Below, piece by piece: positions 35,332 to 47,433 of a DNA stretch of 64,000 nucleotides. How positions within the stretch are numbered: position 1 is the first letter of the stretch; every line of letters begins with the position of its first letter. The stretch lies in contig OZ020525.1 of the NCBI GenBank assembly GCA_963971425.1, positions 14,328,187 to 14,392,186 on the forward strand, given 5' to 3'. Source of the stretch: Bryoerythrophyllum caledonicum. Lineage: Eukaryota > Streptophyta > Bryopsida > Pottiales > Pottiaceae. The notes beneath the pieces were generated by a model. It made no database searches and was not told the origin of the DNA. It saw only the letters and a list, made by a program, of their open reading frames with translations. The translations under genes were made by a program, and so were the position numbers.

Positions 35332-35339
35332 GATACACA
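35332..35339 (+). promoter_or_regulatory. Degenerate TATA-like box of U2
   Basis: GATACACA lies about 26-33 bp before the U2 5' end, the expected place for a plant snRNA TATA box. The match is weak. Confidence 0.35.
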
Positions 35340-35364
35340 TGAGCCGGGGTTGGAAGGTAGAAGC

Positions 35365-35560
35365 ATACCGTTCTCGGCCTTTTGGCTAAGATCAAGTGTA
35401 GTATCTGTTCTTATCAGCTTAATATCTGATACGAGGGGCATCGCTCCTCACGATATTAACCTCATTTTTCTCGGGTGCGGGTCCATTCGGTAGCTTGCTA
35501 CCCGGACTCGCGAGCGTCGCCTTGGTCTTGCACTACCTCCTTGGCCGGCGCAGCCCTCAC
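35365..35560 (+). ncRNA. U2: U2 spliceosomal snRNA
   Basis: The sequence starts ATACCGTTCTCGGCCTTTTG and continues with the near-invariant stem I and branch-point region (GTAGTA at 35398-35403, GATCAAGTGTAGTATCTG). Stem IIa/b follows, then a U-rich Sm-site region (ATTTTTC, 35464-35470) and stems III and IV ending GGCGCAGCCC. The length of ~196 nt is typical. Stem IIb (GAGGGGC/GCTCCTC) differs from the common plant version but keeps pairing through compensatory changes. U2 base-pairs with the intron branch point during splicing. Differences from the usual form are G at position 6 and a C rather than G after the Sm-site U run, so it may be a minor variant copy. The exact 3' end is approximate. 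Confidence 0.93.
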
Positions 35561-36467
35561 CCTGACCCAAATCAAGACCAAACTGGAAAAACTGGTGATT
35601 CCGGAATGAGAGACTGGAAGAGGAACTTGGGGTTGTTTTCTGAACGAACACGACGACGCACTACTGAAAGTAAGGCAGAGTTGTGGGGAACTGGCTCACC
35701 ACATACATCAAATCATCCGCTTCACTCATGAACAATAACTTGTCGTTAAAACGACGTCAAGATCCAGCCTGCCGCATCATTTTTGTTGAAAGAAACCAGG
35801 GCCATCCGGAGAAACTGCAGGAAAACTCATCTGCATCCCAATCAGAAAAACTCATAACTTCTAGCTGTTTCAGAATTTTCTTCAACATGTTTGTACTCCA
35901 GCAGTTCAGAAATACAGGTTCAGGATTAAGTCCATGTGTACCAGGTTTAGGGTTTAGTTTATGTGTTTCAGGTAAATCCTATGATCTCATTGCTTGGAGC
36001 CTGTGAAGTGGATCCTGTGCTTGATATCACGTGCTAAGTTGGTGTTTTTTTAAGAGCTAGCCAGATGAAAACGATCGCAGTTCGACGTGAATGAAACCGA
36101 TGAACGGAGCATCGACAGAGCCGTCAGAGTGAACGCCTATTCCAGTCTTGACCGTTGCAGAGCCTGTGCACTATATTGCCCTCCGTCACCGCATCCTCTC
36201 CACACACTTCAGTGTTCCTTCTAACACCCTCTGTACGCTCGAGTTGACCACCATGCGCTCACATTCTTCGCTCACTGTACTAGCGCTGAATATCATTTTT
36301 TTCGCTTTTTGACTTGTGGCTGTCGATACTACTTGTGTTGATTTCTAGTGTTTGTTACAACTCTGTACATGTATATTGCTGTGTCGTTGCTGAGATCCAA
36401 GCTATCGAAGTACTGGTTTGGGGCCGCTCTAGGTAAGGGACCCAAGCCATAACATTTTGTTGCAGAC
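35561..36467. other. Intergenic region and CDC20 promoter
   Basis: No gene recognised. The right half is the upstream region of CDC20, described separately for its MSA-like site. An AG|GTAAG-like site at 36431-36437 could be a 5' UTR intron donor. Confidence 0.4.
36149..36159 (-). promoter_or_regulatory. MSA-like G2/M element
   Basis: Read on the minus strand, TGCAACGGTCA matches the mitosis-specific activator consensus YCYAACGGYYA at 10 of 11 positions. It lies about 310 bp before the CDC20 start. R1R2R3-MYB proteins bind such sites in plant G2/M genes. Confidence 0.45.
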
Positions 36468-38055
36468 ATGGCGCAGGCCAAGGGATCGTTCCACACCCCG
36501 ACCAAGAGCGCTAACAGCGGCCGATGGGACCGGTTTCCACTGAGAGAGCGCACGAGCCCGGAGCCTGTGAGCAAGGCCAAGACGCCGAAAGCCAAGACTC
36601 CAGGGAAATCTGTAAATCATCAAACCTGTGCTTAGTTGTCTGAAATTATGTGGATCCTGTTTCTGATTGTTGGATCTGATTTTCAGACTGATCGTTTTAT
36701 CACCGACCGAAGCGCGATGGACTTCGAGGTTGCCAACTACTTGCTGTCAAAGGAGTCAGCCTCCGCGGCGGTTTCTCCATCCAAGGAAGTGTATAGACAG
36801 CAGCTCGCCGAGAGTCTGCTGAACGGGGAGAAGCAGAGCCGCATTCTGGCGTTCAAGAGCAAGCCGCCGCCTCCGCCTGAGGGGTTCGCGAACGGGCGCC
36901 AGAGTCTGTTCTCTCAGAACGTCGCGGCCATGGCGAAGCCGAAGAAGATGTTCCGGCACATCCCACAGGCGCCAGAGCGCACCCTGGACGCGCCGGACCT
37001 TTTGGACGACTACTACCTTAATCTTCTGGACTGGAGCTCGGGGAATGTTCTGGCGATTGCTCTGGGTACTACTGTGTACCTGTGGGACGCCGCGACGAGC
37101 TCCATTGAGGAGCTGATGACGGTGGAGGAGGAGGGTCCCGTGACGAGCGTCTCGTGGGCGCCGGACGGGCAGTATCTTGCGGTGGGGCTGAACAACAGCA
37201 CTGTGCAGCTCTGGGATTCCGCTTCTCTTCGCCAGGTAACACCAGCACCAGCTACCTCATCTCATGAATCCATCATCTAATTCCTCGTCACTTGATCGGC
37301 AATATAACCTGAGCGTTTTCTTGCAGTTGAGGACGTTACGTGGTCACTCGGCTCGCGTGGGAGCCCTCGCATGGAACGGCCCGACGCTCGCAACCGGCAG
37401 CCGCGACGGCTCAATTCTGAACCACGACGTGCGCATCCGCGACCACGTGATCGGCAATATGACGGGCCACGACCAGGAGGTTTGTGGGCTGAAGTGGTCG
37501 CCCTCGGGGCAACAGCTCGCTAGCGGCGGCAATGACAACCTTCTCAATATCTGGGACTCTTCCTCGACCTCGACGCGCACCTCCAGCTCGCTCCACCGGC
37601 TGGACGAGCACCAGGCCGCGGTGAAGGCGCTGGCGTGGTGCCCCTTCCAGAGCAACCTGCTGGCCTCTGGCGGCGGCACAGCGGACCGCTGCATCAAGTT
37701 CTGGAACACACACACTGGCGCCTGCGTGAACAGCATCGACACGGAGTCGCAGGTGTGCGCGCTGCAGTGGAGCAAACACGAGCGCGAGATCCTGAGCTCG
37801 CACGGGTTCAGCAAGAACCAGCTGTGCCTGTGGAAGTACCCGTCGATGGTGAAGATGGCGGAGTTCACAGGGCACACGTCTCGCGTGCTGCATCTCGCGC
37901 AGAGCCCAGACGGGTACACAGTCGCGTCCGCGGCGGGCGACGAGACTCTGCGGTTCTGGCAGGTGTTCGGCGCGCCGGAGACCAAGAGTGTGAGTTCCGT
38001 GAAGCAGACCAAGGAGGTCGGAAGCGCCTTGACGTCCCTCAACCGGATCAGGTAA
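36468..38055 (+). CDS. CDC20: CDC20 activator of the anaphase-promoting complex
   Basis: Three exons: 36468-36611, 36687-37235 and 37327-38055, all in phase, encoding 473 residues with a TAA stop. CDC20 brings substrates such as cyclin B and securin to the APC/C ubiquitin ligase and is the target of the spindle checkpoint. Visible features are an N-terminal basic leader ([17 protein letters not shown]), the C-box ([19 protein letters not shown], start of exon 2) and the conserved [16 protein letters not shown] segment. Seven WD40 repeats follow from about residue 150, and a C-terminal Ile-Arg tail (LNRIR) docks on the APC/C. The length is usual for plant CDC20. The C-box and the TDRSAMDF context favour CDC20 over the related CDH1/FZR. 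Expression in G2/M is suggested by an MSA-like upstream site. Confidence 0.95.
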
Positions 38056-39127
38056 GAAATCCAAGGTACGTTTTTTTGTACATGTTGTAAATATGTTTTT
38101 ATCGTTTGGTAGGCGGGGTGGACTTGTGATGGTCTTGCTTGAGTGTGAGGAGGTTCTTGCTCTTCGGTACTGACCCACATGCCCATCAAGGGTTGACCCA
38201 CGGTGTTCTATTAACGCCGACATAACTATGGAATGTTCATCACTCTATCCACGACGGAAATTTGCTTTTCCACACTGCTGGCGGTCTAGTGTCATTCTGG
38301 TCAGACTCTTACCGTACAGCAGAACTGGCGTGGCCTTGCGAGGATTGTAAACCGCGAGCTGCACCGTCCACGTTCCGAAGCTCGACTGATTATCGTATCT
38401 AGTCACATTGCTGTTACACGAATAATGCCAGCAAGGTTAGCAAAAGAAAGTCGAACAATTCAATGACAGCCATGACGTGAAAATGTAGTATTTCTTCCTA
38501 GTAATTTTCAACTAAGAAATAATTTTTTTTCACCATCCTCGGATTTGCGTGAAGTGCCGACAGTTGCGACACCCGGAGAGTCATCTCAAAGTAGACATTG
38601 CCCTGCAAGCAGCCTAGACGCTGCTCGTACAGGTTTTCGACCTTCACTTTTATCTCCACCGTTGCTAGACGACGATCGTTGCAAGCAGGATCAGCACAAT
38701 GACTATGATCAACATTGTGTCTGAGAATATCACCAGACCGAGCATGATAACTTCATTGCGTCGAAGGAAATAACACTGATGGTAGTGATGATTGACAGAA
38801 TCGTCGACAGATATATCTTACGATGCGGTAATTAATGCAACCCTGAGAGGGTTGGAAGCTGAAAGTGACAGCTTACGCAACTCATCATGATTCGATACTT
38901 TCTCCTTTTAACGCCATGGTTTCGGCGATGTCACTCTGGTGTGGATGCGCTCGTAATCAAATGATTTCCAGGTAAAGTCATTTGATTCTTCGTAGAACTT
39001 GGTTGATACTGTTCCGGGCTACAATTCTGAAATTTTCAGTGTCATTTACATTGAAACTATTCAGTTTAAAGTGAGCCATCTAGTTTTCGGTGTCTCCGAT
39101 TCTAACTCAAAGAAAATATCCGAACCC
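38056..39127. other. Convergent intergenic region
   Basis: Lies between the 3' ends of CDC20 (+) and the B3 gene (-). No gene or clear repeat seen. Confidence 0.4.
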
Positions 39128-40658
39128 TTACACTTCTCTGACTTCAAAATAAGAATCGGCAGTAAGAGTGAAACAAATACGTTGCCCTGACTGCAGCATA
39201 TTCTCTCTCACGAAGTCACGCCAACCTCTCTTCTGAAAGTAGCATCTAGATTGCCCTCCACATGTGCTGAAGTAGAGAGTAGCATCTCTCACTGGAGAGT
39301 CTCGGAGAGTTCCCTGAAGCTGAACATGCGCTCGTATCCGACTGCCATGTTTCTTTAGGAAAGCTGCAGGAATTTCCTGCCTCGTCAAAAAAACCACAGG
39401 TCATTCTCGAAGACATTGAACTTCTTCTCAGAATAGAGACCAACTCTGTCTAGAGAAGGTCCTGATGTTCGAGTTCATTCTCCACAGCTCCAATTTGAAT
39501 GAACTTAGATTTGAGAGCTTACCAATGTGTGGGACATGGGGTTTAGGCTTGACAATCGTTTATCGAAGCTCGCATGGATCTTCGGCTTCAAGTTTCTACC
39601 AGAGACTTCAGCCTTTTTCTTGTTCCTGGTGAGGCGCATCACACTTGGTGCTTCTTGCTCAGCCTCTTTCACAAGCTCCTCTTCATCGGAAAAATCTATA
39701 CAATGGCAGGTCCTCGCGGGAGAGTATCCCGTCGTTTTCTGCTCGAGATTCAGAGCACCACAAAGGCCACGAGTAACATCGTTTGAAGTCACGAAGGATT
39801 TAATGAACATGATTAACAATTCAGCTACTTACCGCTTTCGTGGAGCGCGCGTCGCAGCGGAATGTGGATTGGCGAGCTGCATTGGAAGCCAGATCTGCGC
39901 TTTCATCGTCTGATTTAGCTTTCGTCTTTGAACGCGACTTCTTCTCAGTCTCTTCAGCAGTGACTTCTTCGCGCTTGTTTCCGAGGGACTCGAGCACTCT
40001 CTGGATCCGCTGCGAAACCTTGAGTTCGGTTACGGAGCTCTTCGACGCTTGCAGCGTTGGAGGTGGCTTAGGGAGTCCCTGGCTGTCGAATATGTAGACT
40101 CGAAACTCGGATATGGCCGTCAAGGCGAAGACGAGTATGTCGCCTTTCAGGACGCCATTATCAGTGACGAATCCCCTCCATCCGCTGATAAAAGCAAATT
40201 TTCCTTGGGCAGGATAGTGTGCAAGAGGCAGCCTCCACGCTCTGTCGAGCATACAAGAATGAAGGACGACGTCGTTCGATTTTATCTTCATTCTGTTTGC
40301 GGCGACGAAAGGTTTTGGCAGAAACTAGAAACACAGGAATTCAGAAGGCTTGTCAGAAAATAGTACATTGTACTGAATATATTTATCTAGAGGATTGTGT
40401 GCAACGCACCAGCTGACACGAACGAGAAGGTCGGAATTCGCCTTCTGGATTCAATGGCTGCACATTCGTGGCAGTCATTTCTTTTACGAAACAGATCTCA
40501 GCTTGCAGTTCATTCAGCACTTGCAACAAATTCTTGCTCACTCCTGGTTCCGCCTTCTCCATTATAATTTCCCGACAGTCTATGGACACCTCCAGAAAGA
40601 GCCTACACCTTAGCACGGAGCTCGCCACCTCAAACCTTACGGTAGCATCGATCTCTTC
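39128..40658 (-). CDS. Two-domain B3 DNA-binding protein (REM-like), 5' end unresolved
   Basis: Four in-phase exons on the minus strand: 40658-40410, 40324-39833, 39738-39523 and 39376-39128 (402 codons with the TAA stop). B3 domains are plant-specific DNA-binding folds of nuclear transcription factors. The first B3 spans the first junction: SRSCQL|FLPKPFVAANRM, then RAWRLPLAHYP, FISGWRGFVTDNGVLKGD and the closing strand SEFRVYIF. The linker is acidic and basic with many Lys/Glu/Ser (EETEKKSRSKTKAKSDDE). The second B3 is formed by SHTL|EIPAAFLKKHGSR, then CYFQKRGWRDFVRENML and GQRICFTLT. The arrangement of two spaced B3 domains without an auxin-response or AP2 domain suggests the REM subgroup. 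The first listed exon begins at a splice acceptor, so the start codon lies upstream. A possible first exon with ATG near 41355 was not supported well enough to join. Confidence 0.82.
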
Positions 40659-41891
40659 CTGAATTCACTGAGATGATGATCGGCGCATAGTGGATACAGA
40701 AATTCTATCAACTTGCAAAGAGTAAGCAAGTCGACGTACAGGGTAGCATCAATTACTTTGATGGTTTGCACACCAAGTTATTAATCCACCTTGCAAAGAA
40801 GAAACGATTTCTTGCTGTAGCTGTTCCTACTATATCGCCATTCAAGGCGTTGATGTGACTCGGCTGTGAAAAAGTATGACACAATGATGAAGAAGTTGTA
40901 ACGTTCTACAATCAGTCTTCAGGTTCACATGTCATTGTTCTCAGATTGATCCGAGTATGACATTCTGCAAACCCGGCAATCAAGAGAGAAGTGACAATTT
41001 CTGACAAGCGACTAATCATGTACACTATAAATTGCGACCAGGTCAATTAATTTGTACAAAGTTATTACAAGTGCCAACGAAAAAGTGCAACTTTGAACAG
41101 ATGAGAGAAGGATTATGGCGCACGAGGTTCACCGTTACAGTACTGTAGTACAACTGGACCACTGTGTGTGCAACAGTATGTCTCAATTATGACAGGCGCT
41201 GGAGTTATTGGTGAGTACCAGAGAGTTCGAGTTAGAAGAAGAGAAAGAGAAAGCTGCGTTTGATCATTCATCACCCTGCTCTTTCCATCGCCTTCTTCAG
41301 TTTGCTCATCACGTTTTGATGAGCTTAGTTTTTGGAAGCCGAGCATCCATGGCAACGTTTGTGGAAGTCGAGCGCGAGGTTGGTCTAATTTTTATGCATG
41401 CATGCATGCAGCGACTTTATGGAACTGTTAAAAACCTGCCAGCTTCTCTCAAACTCTTGATTTGTCAGGTAAAGAAGTTACTGCCGCTTTTTGTGATTTG
41501 AACATGATCTCTATCTTTGATTTGTATGTAGCAGTGATGATATATGTTGACTTCACATAGAGATTGAAGCTTTAAAAGTTGTGCATGCGGCAGTCCAAAC
41601 CACGGATGCATGATTATGGACACCACTGCAATTGTCATGAACGATGATGCTCAAAAGATCACGCCAAACCCAAGTTGTGGGCGATGAGTCGACGTGAAAA
41701 TCTTTGTAAGTGTGGCATAAAACCTTCACTAAATAATGGTGATGCAGCTCCAGTTCTCGCTATATATACAACAACATGCTTATAGCAAGAACAACATATG
41801 GCAGGAGCCCGCGCCGAAGCTTAGAAATGTAAATGAAATGATTGAAGTTGCGGAGGAGCGCCCGGTTGTCGTCGCTGCTGCGGCCGAAGCG
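40659..41891. other. 5' region of the B3 gene and intergenic DNA
   Basis: Probably holds the missing 5' exon(s) and promoter of the B3 gene. A short (GCAT)n run lies at 41396-41411. No other gene recognised. Confidence 0.4.
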
Positions 41892-43480
41892 GCATTTGGG
41901 TCATGCTGTGTGCAATTTTGGGTTGCTCCACCTCGATTGAGCTCTCATTGGTGGCATTGCCTCAAAAGTCGAACAAGGCCGATCAGTATCGGGTACCCTC
42001 CATGAGTTGGCTATCCATGGCATGTCTTATCTCTTTTACTCATTCTCACTTATTGGCATTGGGTGAAGGAGGGCACCAAATCTCACCTACAACTAGAGTT
42101 TGATTATGGGCTCCGGTGGTTTTTGGGCTTTCAGATTCTATATCAATTTCAAATCTTTGTGATTAAATTTGAAAAAATATTTGTTGAGTTTCATTCCTAA
42201 TTCCGCATCTTTCTACATAAATGGTCTTGACATACAATGTCATTTGAGTCCCCAACTGGCTTAAGTGATCGGAATTGGGTTCCTCTACCTTAGTTGTGTC
42301 CTTGAACAACCAGCAAATGTGCTTTCACATGCGCCCAGGGTTGGCATTTGGATGCAACCCACGGGCGCATGTCGCGTCAACAACACCACTTGTTTCTCGC
42401 CATGCTCTTCCTGCAGCTCCCCATGTTCTTGTTACCCTCTACTCCATCAACAACCAACAAGAATCAGGATTTAATCATCCGTCCCAACACGTGGAAATTG
42501 ACCATGATTGTTGACCTCTTTCCTCATTTTTGAACATACCAAAATCAGCCCTAAATAAAACCTAAAATCATATCAAACAGGAAAAAAGGCGGCTGAGATT
42601 CATAACCTCTCCATCTTCCTTCTCAAAGGCAACAAAAACAACAACATTCATATTAAATTATACCTCCGATAAGTTACATTGCCACTAACTAATAGCCTCG
42701 GCTAACTTTTAACAACCACTCTAGTCTCCGTGTCAACCTCCGGCCTCCACTTCGCAAGTAGGATGACAGTTGTGCATCTGAACGGCTATGTGGATGGAGG
42801 TGTAATTGGGCTGAAGTTACTAAGCCCTCTACTAAACCCATTGTTAACTTGTAACCTATACTAAGATCTTACCGCCTTCATCCACCGGTGCCATGCATGT
42901 GGTTATAACTTATGGGAGGAATGAGTGTACTTTAGAGACCATCCAAGAGTTCTTCCATAAAGAGGATAGACAGTGAAACTAGTAGCAATGAAGAGTGGGA
43001 AATCATAGTGTAAAAGACTTGGGATATCCTGTTGAAAAGTTGGGTGATTGTACCTTTGGAGTGTTAAGAAGGGAGTGAAGAATACTAAGGTAGAGGCACC
43101 CAATTCCGATCACTTAAGCTAGTTGGTGACTCAAATGACATTGTATGTCAAAAACATTTATGTAAAAAGATGCGGGAATTAGGAATGATACTCAACAAAT
43201 ATTTTTTCAAATTTAATCACAAAGATTTGGAATTGATATAGAATCTAAAAGCCCAAAAACCACCGAAGCCCATAATCAAACTCTAGAGTAGGTGAGATTT
43301 GGTGCCCTCCTTCACCCAATGCCAATAAGTGAGAATGAGTAAAAGAGAGAAGACATGCCATGGATAACCAACTCATGGAGGGTACCCAATGCCGATCGGC
43401 CTTGTTCGACTTTCAATGCTACCAATGAGAGCTCAATTGAGGTGGAGCAACCCAAAATTGCACACATCATGACCCAATGC
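41892..43480. mobile_element. Foldback-type element with ~400-bp terminal inverted repeats
   Basis: The left arm 41892-42293 and right arm 43085-43480 are reverse complements over about 400 bp (outer ends GCATTTGGGTCATG and CATGACCCAATGC) with scattered differences. The 790-bp interior has no transposase. Part of it (about 42671-42926) is related to 54735-55395. Long arms and lack of coding sequence suggest a foldback or Mutator-like derivative. No target duplication is clear. Confidence 0.85.
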
Positions 43481-43687
43481 TGATAATGACTCTTGTTTTC
43501 AGGTTTTGGGTCACTTGATGCACCATTTCAAGCATTTGCCATTTTCATGCACCATGCCATGCACACTCTATTGATTGGAATTGGGTGCCTCTACCTTAGC
43601 AAATCTGACCACGAAACCAAAGGTAAACATTTCTAGGCATCCATGGCAAAGGTTAACATCCCTGGCCATCCACAGCACAATCTTTAA

Positions 43688-43915
43688 CCCTTAAGCATCA
43701 TAAGTGCCACCGGTGGCCGCAATATTCTACATGTACGGTGTTGTATTTGAACATGATAAGGTTCACATATTGAAATGACCTCCAAACAAAAGATGTTAGT
43801 TGAAGAATCTTTTATCCAAAGGTGTAAGACTTCAAGCTAAACTTTGATACATTTATTATATTCTACAGAGTAAAATACGTGCCGGTGTATACGATTCCCA
43901 AATGACGTTTAAGGG
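43688..43915. mobile_element. piggyBac-like MITE
   Basis: TTAA (43684-43687) is followed by CCCTTAAGCATCATAAG. The other end reads ATGACGTTTAAGGG followed by TTAA (43916-43919). The ends are imperfect inverted repeats, and TTAA duplication is the hallmark of piggyBac transposition. A diverged reverse copy lies at 63289-63596. 228 bp, non-coding. Confidence 0.8.
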
Positions 43916-43919
43916 TTAA

Positions 43920-45370
43920 ATCTAGAGCCACCCCAATATTTCAGGTATTTGTAAAGTTACCTGAAGTTACCCCTCTAATTCTCCTCTACATTTTGAGGTA
44001 TTTGTAGGGTCACCCAAAGTTTCCAATAGAAATGACATTCACACTTAGGAACCTGTGATTTGCAGTATGATGTTGTAGAGCGAGTGATCCACATAAACAA
44101 CATTGATCTCACAGCTTGTGGATGTATGTACGCCGTCCTACCCTAATTTGGTGCTAGATGGTGGACGACGTGGCCAGCAACAACAGCTTGCCCTGAATGA
44201 TCAACATGTGAATAATCACTCGCGGAACATTGGCATGTGCAGAGTTTGGAGAAGAAGAAGTGTTCCAAACTATCCTAGACGAGCTTCCCACATACTCTTC
44301 TCCAAGCTACTCGTGTAACTTCAAATCTCCTCTCTCTTGTTAAAAAGTTTTCATCATATTTTGAATACCCACAAACTTAGTCAAAGACCCTGGTTTTCAC
44401 ATCCTCCCTCTCTTTCGTTAACTCTTTAAGGCCTAACGTCCATGTTTGGGACGTTTGGGCATGTTAATCCCTACAGAAAGCGTTACAATCCACCTCCTTG
44501 AAAACTTTGAAATGTGACTTAGAGGGGGAGCAAGATGAGCATCTACCTCGATCAGCCCACCAAAATTGATGCAAGCATTGACGAGCTGTAATGATTTCTG
44601 AGAAGTGGGGTAGCAATAAAATGTATCCGTCGTGTAGATGATATTCCGCTCTATTACGCTCATAGATTCTCCGACGTCTTGTGAGCTTCTCTCTTGGATT
44701 GACACTGAGAAATTTTGCTCAGACCTCAAGAGGCATTGGAGCGTGCCTTGTGAACTTACTGCAACGTGGTTATTTGAGCATGGCAGGTACGTCGATCATG
44801 GGCAAGGTCGTGTGAGTCGACGTTTAGAGAAGATTGTCCTTGCAAGGGATGGTTGCAACCTTGCAAACCTCGTAGAGCAACCCCGCCTTCCCGGTTTGTA
44901 ACCAACACCATTCATGTATTGGTTCGAGCGAATGGAAATGATGATGTGTACGAGAAAACATATAGTATTGGATGTGGAATGACAACTATTGTAATTATTC
45001 TACATGTACAACCACATGCATGCTCTACAGTAGAATGGGGGTGAATAAAGCGTATTTTGGATGTTTTGTGATGTAGTGGAGGTTGGCCGTTGCTTTACTG
45101 TACTATGGGCACACATGTTGTGAGTGTGGGTGAGTTTTTTGTGAGGGAAACCCTTAACGGCAATTCTCGGTTTCTTTTGTGCGGTGATTGCATTCGGCTT
45201 CCCTATGTCCATGACCAGCTAGTCCAATACTCCATTGATTTGTATGGCTTCACAGGCAAGCTTTTGGTCCCTAGCATCAAGATGTCAAGAAACGGCACCT
45301 AGAGCTCTCACACTTCTCTCTCGTCATTTTGAGAATAAAGTTTGGTTCTAAAGTAACATCCAAAGTTGTA
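43920..45370. other. Intergenic region
   Basis: No convincing gene. Short open frames at 44433-44729 and 44638-45302 lack recognisable features. Scattered TTAA-type ends (for example near 44418) suggest old repeats. Confidence 0.35.
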
Positions 45371-45374
45371 TTAA

Positions 45375-47144
45375 CCCTTTGACTCCTAATGGACCAATTG
45401 ACCCTTTGGGAACAATTTTGATTTAGGGTAGGTTCCTAAAATTCGGAAAAAAATCTCTTTCTTTTGAAATTTTTATACTAGATTGTCCCCGGTAAGATCA
45501 TCCTTGAGGTATTTTTGTTACTTTCTTTGGATTCATGGTTTGAAAGTTAGTACCACTCAAAGTTAGGAATGCGGACTCCGAGCAGATCCAAAATTTTGCT
45601 AGAAGTTTCTGTTGACATTGAGATTTTCATGCATATAGAGAATATTACCTTCTAGGTAAACGTCAAAAAATTTCTTGTCCTAGTGTTAAAAAAATATTTT
45701 AACTAAAGTCAAACATTTTTACACATTTGGGCAAGTGGCAAAAAAATTCCTCTTTAATATATAAAACCCTAGATATCTACATATTTTTCACTTTTTATTT
45801 TTTCAACAACAATGTGTGGTGAATTTTTTTTATTGTTTGTTTGGATTATTATTCTAAAACATTCTAAATTCACAATAAAATAAAACATGGCTTGACAATT
45901 TTTGAACCTCCACTCTTTGCACACTTGTTTTGAATATGCTACACCCCTACTCTACCTCTAAAATTTGTGTATAGGAACCTAACATCATGCTTAACCCCTA
46001 AAGGATCGGGCCTTGTGCTCTACCAAAACCACTTCAAAACTGCCACTTTGAGATGAAATATTATTAGACTTATTCAAACTCCTTTTACTATTTTCAAACA
46101 TTCGATCTTCAAGCTTACTACTACAAAAAAACACCCTAAATTTTTTGTAAACTTTGACCATACGATCAAAAGATAAATGCATTTGAAGCGTAAAAAATTG
46201 TTTTTTCTACTGTGCCCAAACTAGTTCACTATAGTTTAACTCAAGACAATGGCATATTTTTCCGTTCCACATTGCATGAACTCAATGGATCTATGATCTA
46301 CCTTGTGTTAAGTCATTGCATGCCAAAAATCACAAGTATTGGAGGTGTTTACAAAAAGAAAATGGGCATGCAACAACTAGGGGTATAGAAAGTGGTCCTT
46401 TACTTAGGAAAGCAATTTTATTTTTAAACAAATAAATAATTGTTGGATCTAATATCCAAATGGTGAATAGAATTAATATGTCATCTTTAACAGTAGAAAA
46501 ATATATTTCAAAAAAATAAATCCTTAATTTCTATATGTTTATAAGTGAGAACAATGAAGGTAGCCAAGAACTTTCCTTCACTCCTACCCGCCTCAAAAGT
46601 GCAATTGTCAACTTTATTGCAGCATTATTTATCTTTATAATACCATGCCCAACTCCTAAAAGAGTCGAGCTTTTTATGTTTGAAGCACCACAACTTATTC
46701 CCTGTAAGTCGGGATTTTTTTTATAAAAATCCCCATATTTCTATTTGCAGTAAAGATTTCAGGAAGTAATCTTCAAAAATGGATTTTTAGAAACTGTCCA
46801 AAATCAATTTGTCCTCTGTAGTTACAAATTTTCCTTTAGGGGTTAACACAATGGCAAAAGTTTTAGACCTTGTGCACTGCAAAAATTTGTACCAATTAAA
46901 ATCAAAGTCTCTTGATCCACTCAACGCAGTGAAGAAAATGAAAAAAATTCTTGACTTCAAACACTATAATCTTTCATGTGCGGTCAAAGTTTTTGAAATT
47001 TTGTAAGTATGTTATTTAGTAAGTCTTAAATGAGATCCCACGGTCAAAACTATAAATATAAGGTTTGATTTCCTTCCTTACTCATTGCACTAGAATCAAC
47101 AATTTTGAAGTGTTTTTGGTGTGAAATTGTGAGTCCTTTAGGAG
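45375..47144. mobile_element. TTAA-ended non-autonomous element interrupted by another
   Basis: The left end is TTAA (45371-45374) then CCCTTTGACTCCTAATGGACC. The right end is GAGTCCTTTAGGAG near 47144, with a mutated terminus. It is a reverse-orientation relative of the element at 52704-53950: shared segments include AATTTGTGTATA, CAAAGTCT.TTGATCCACTCAAC and AAACTATAAATATAAGG. It is split by the element at 45995-46842. Confidence 0.75.
45995..46842. mobile_element. 848-bp TTAA element nested inside another TTAA element
   Basis: Its ends are CCCCTAAAGGATC (45995) and CCTTTAGGGG (46842), flanked on both sides by TTAA (45991-45994, 46843-46846). The related element at 52704 gives the uninterrupted site: there the CATCAT..CTAACACAATGG sequence runs through. 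A reverse copy lies at 47434-48264. Non-coding. Confidence 0.85.
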
Positions 47145-47433
47145 TGAAGGACAAGAGGCCCACACGTGGTCACTTTTGGAGTAATTTGCAAACTGGTGGA
47201 CCGATACATCACCTTTATATAATCTGCGGCCTAATTTAAGTTCCTTGGATCCTTGCACTTCCAACAAATGCGGTAAGAATGTGCGTTGGAGTCTGACGGG
47301 CAAACTATAGTGATGTTTGTAGTGACCAACCGCGATGAAATGTACCCACGGTATAGATGGTGAAGTGACCAGTCACGGTGAAATGTACCTACTCGTTGCA
47401 TCTCCTAGGCCTGGTCACAACTGTTGTCCTTAG

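Noticed and set aside
37344..38223. Two long minus-strand open frames antisense to CDC20
   Set aside because: They are produced by GC-rich WD40 codons on the opposite strand and have no protein-like features.
41113..41355. First exon of the B3 gene (ATG near 41355)
   Set aside because: A plausible short exon exists, but no donor and phase could be matched securely to the exon at 40658.
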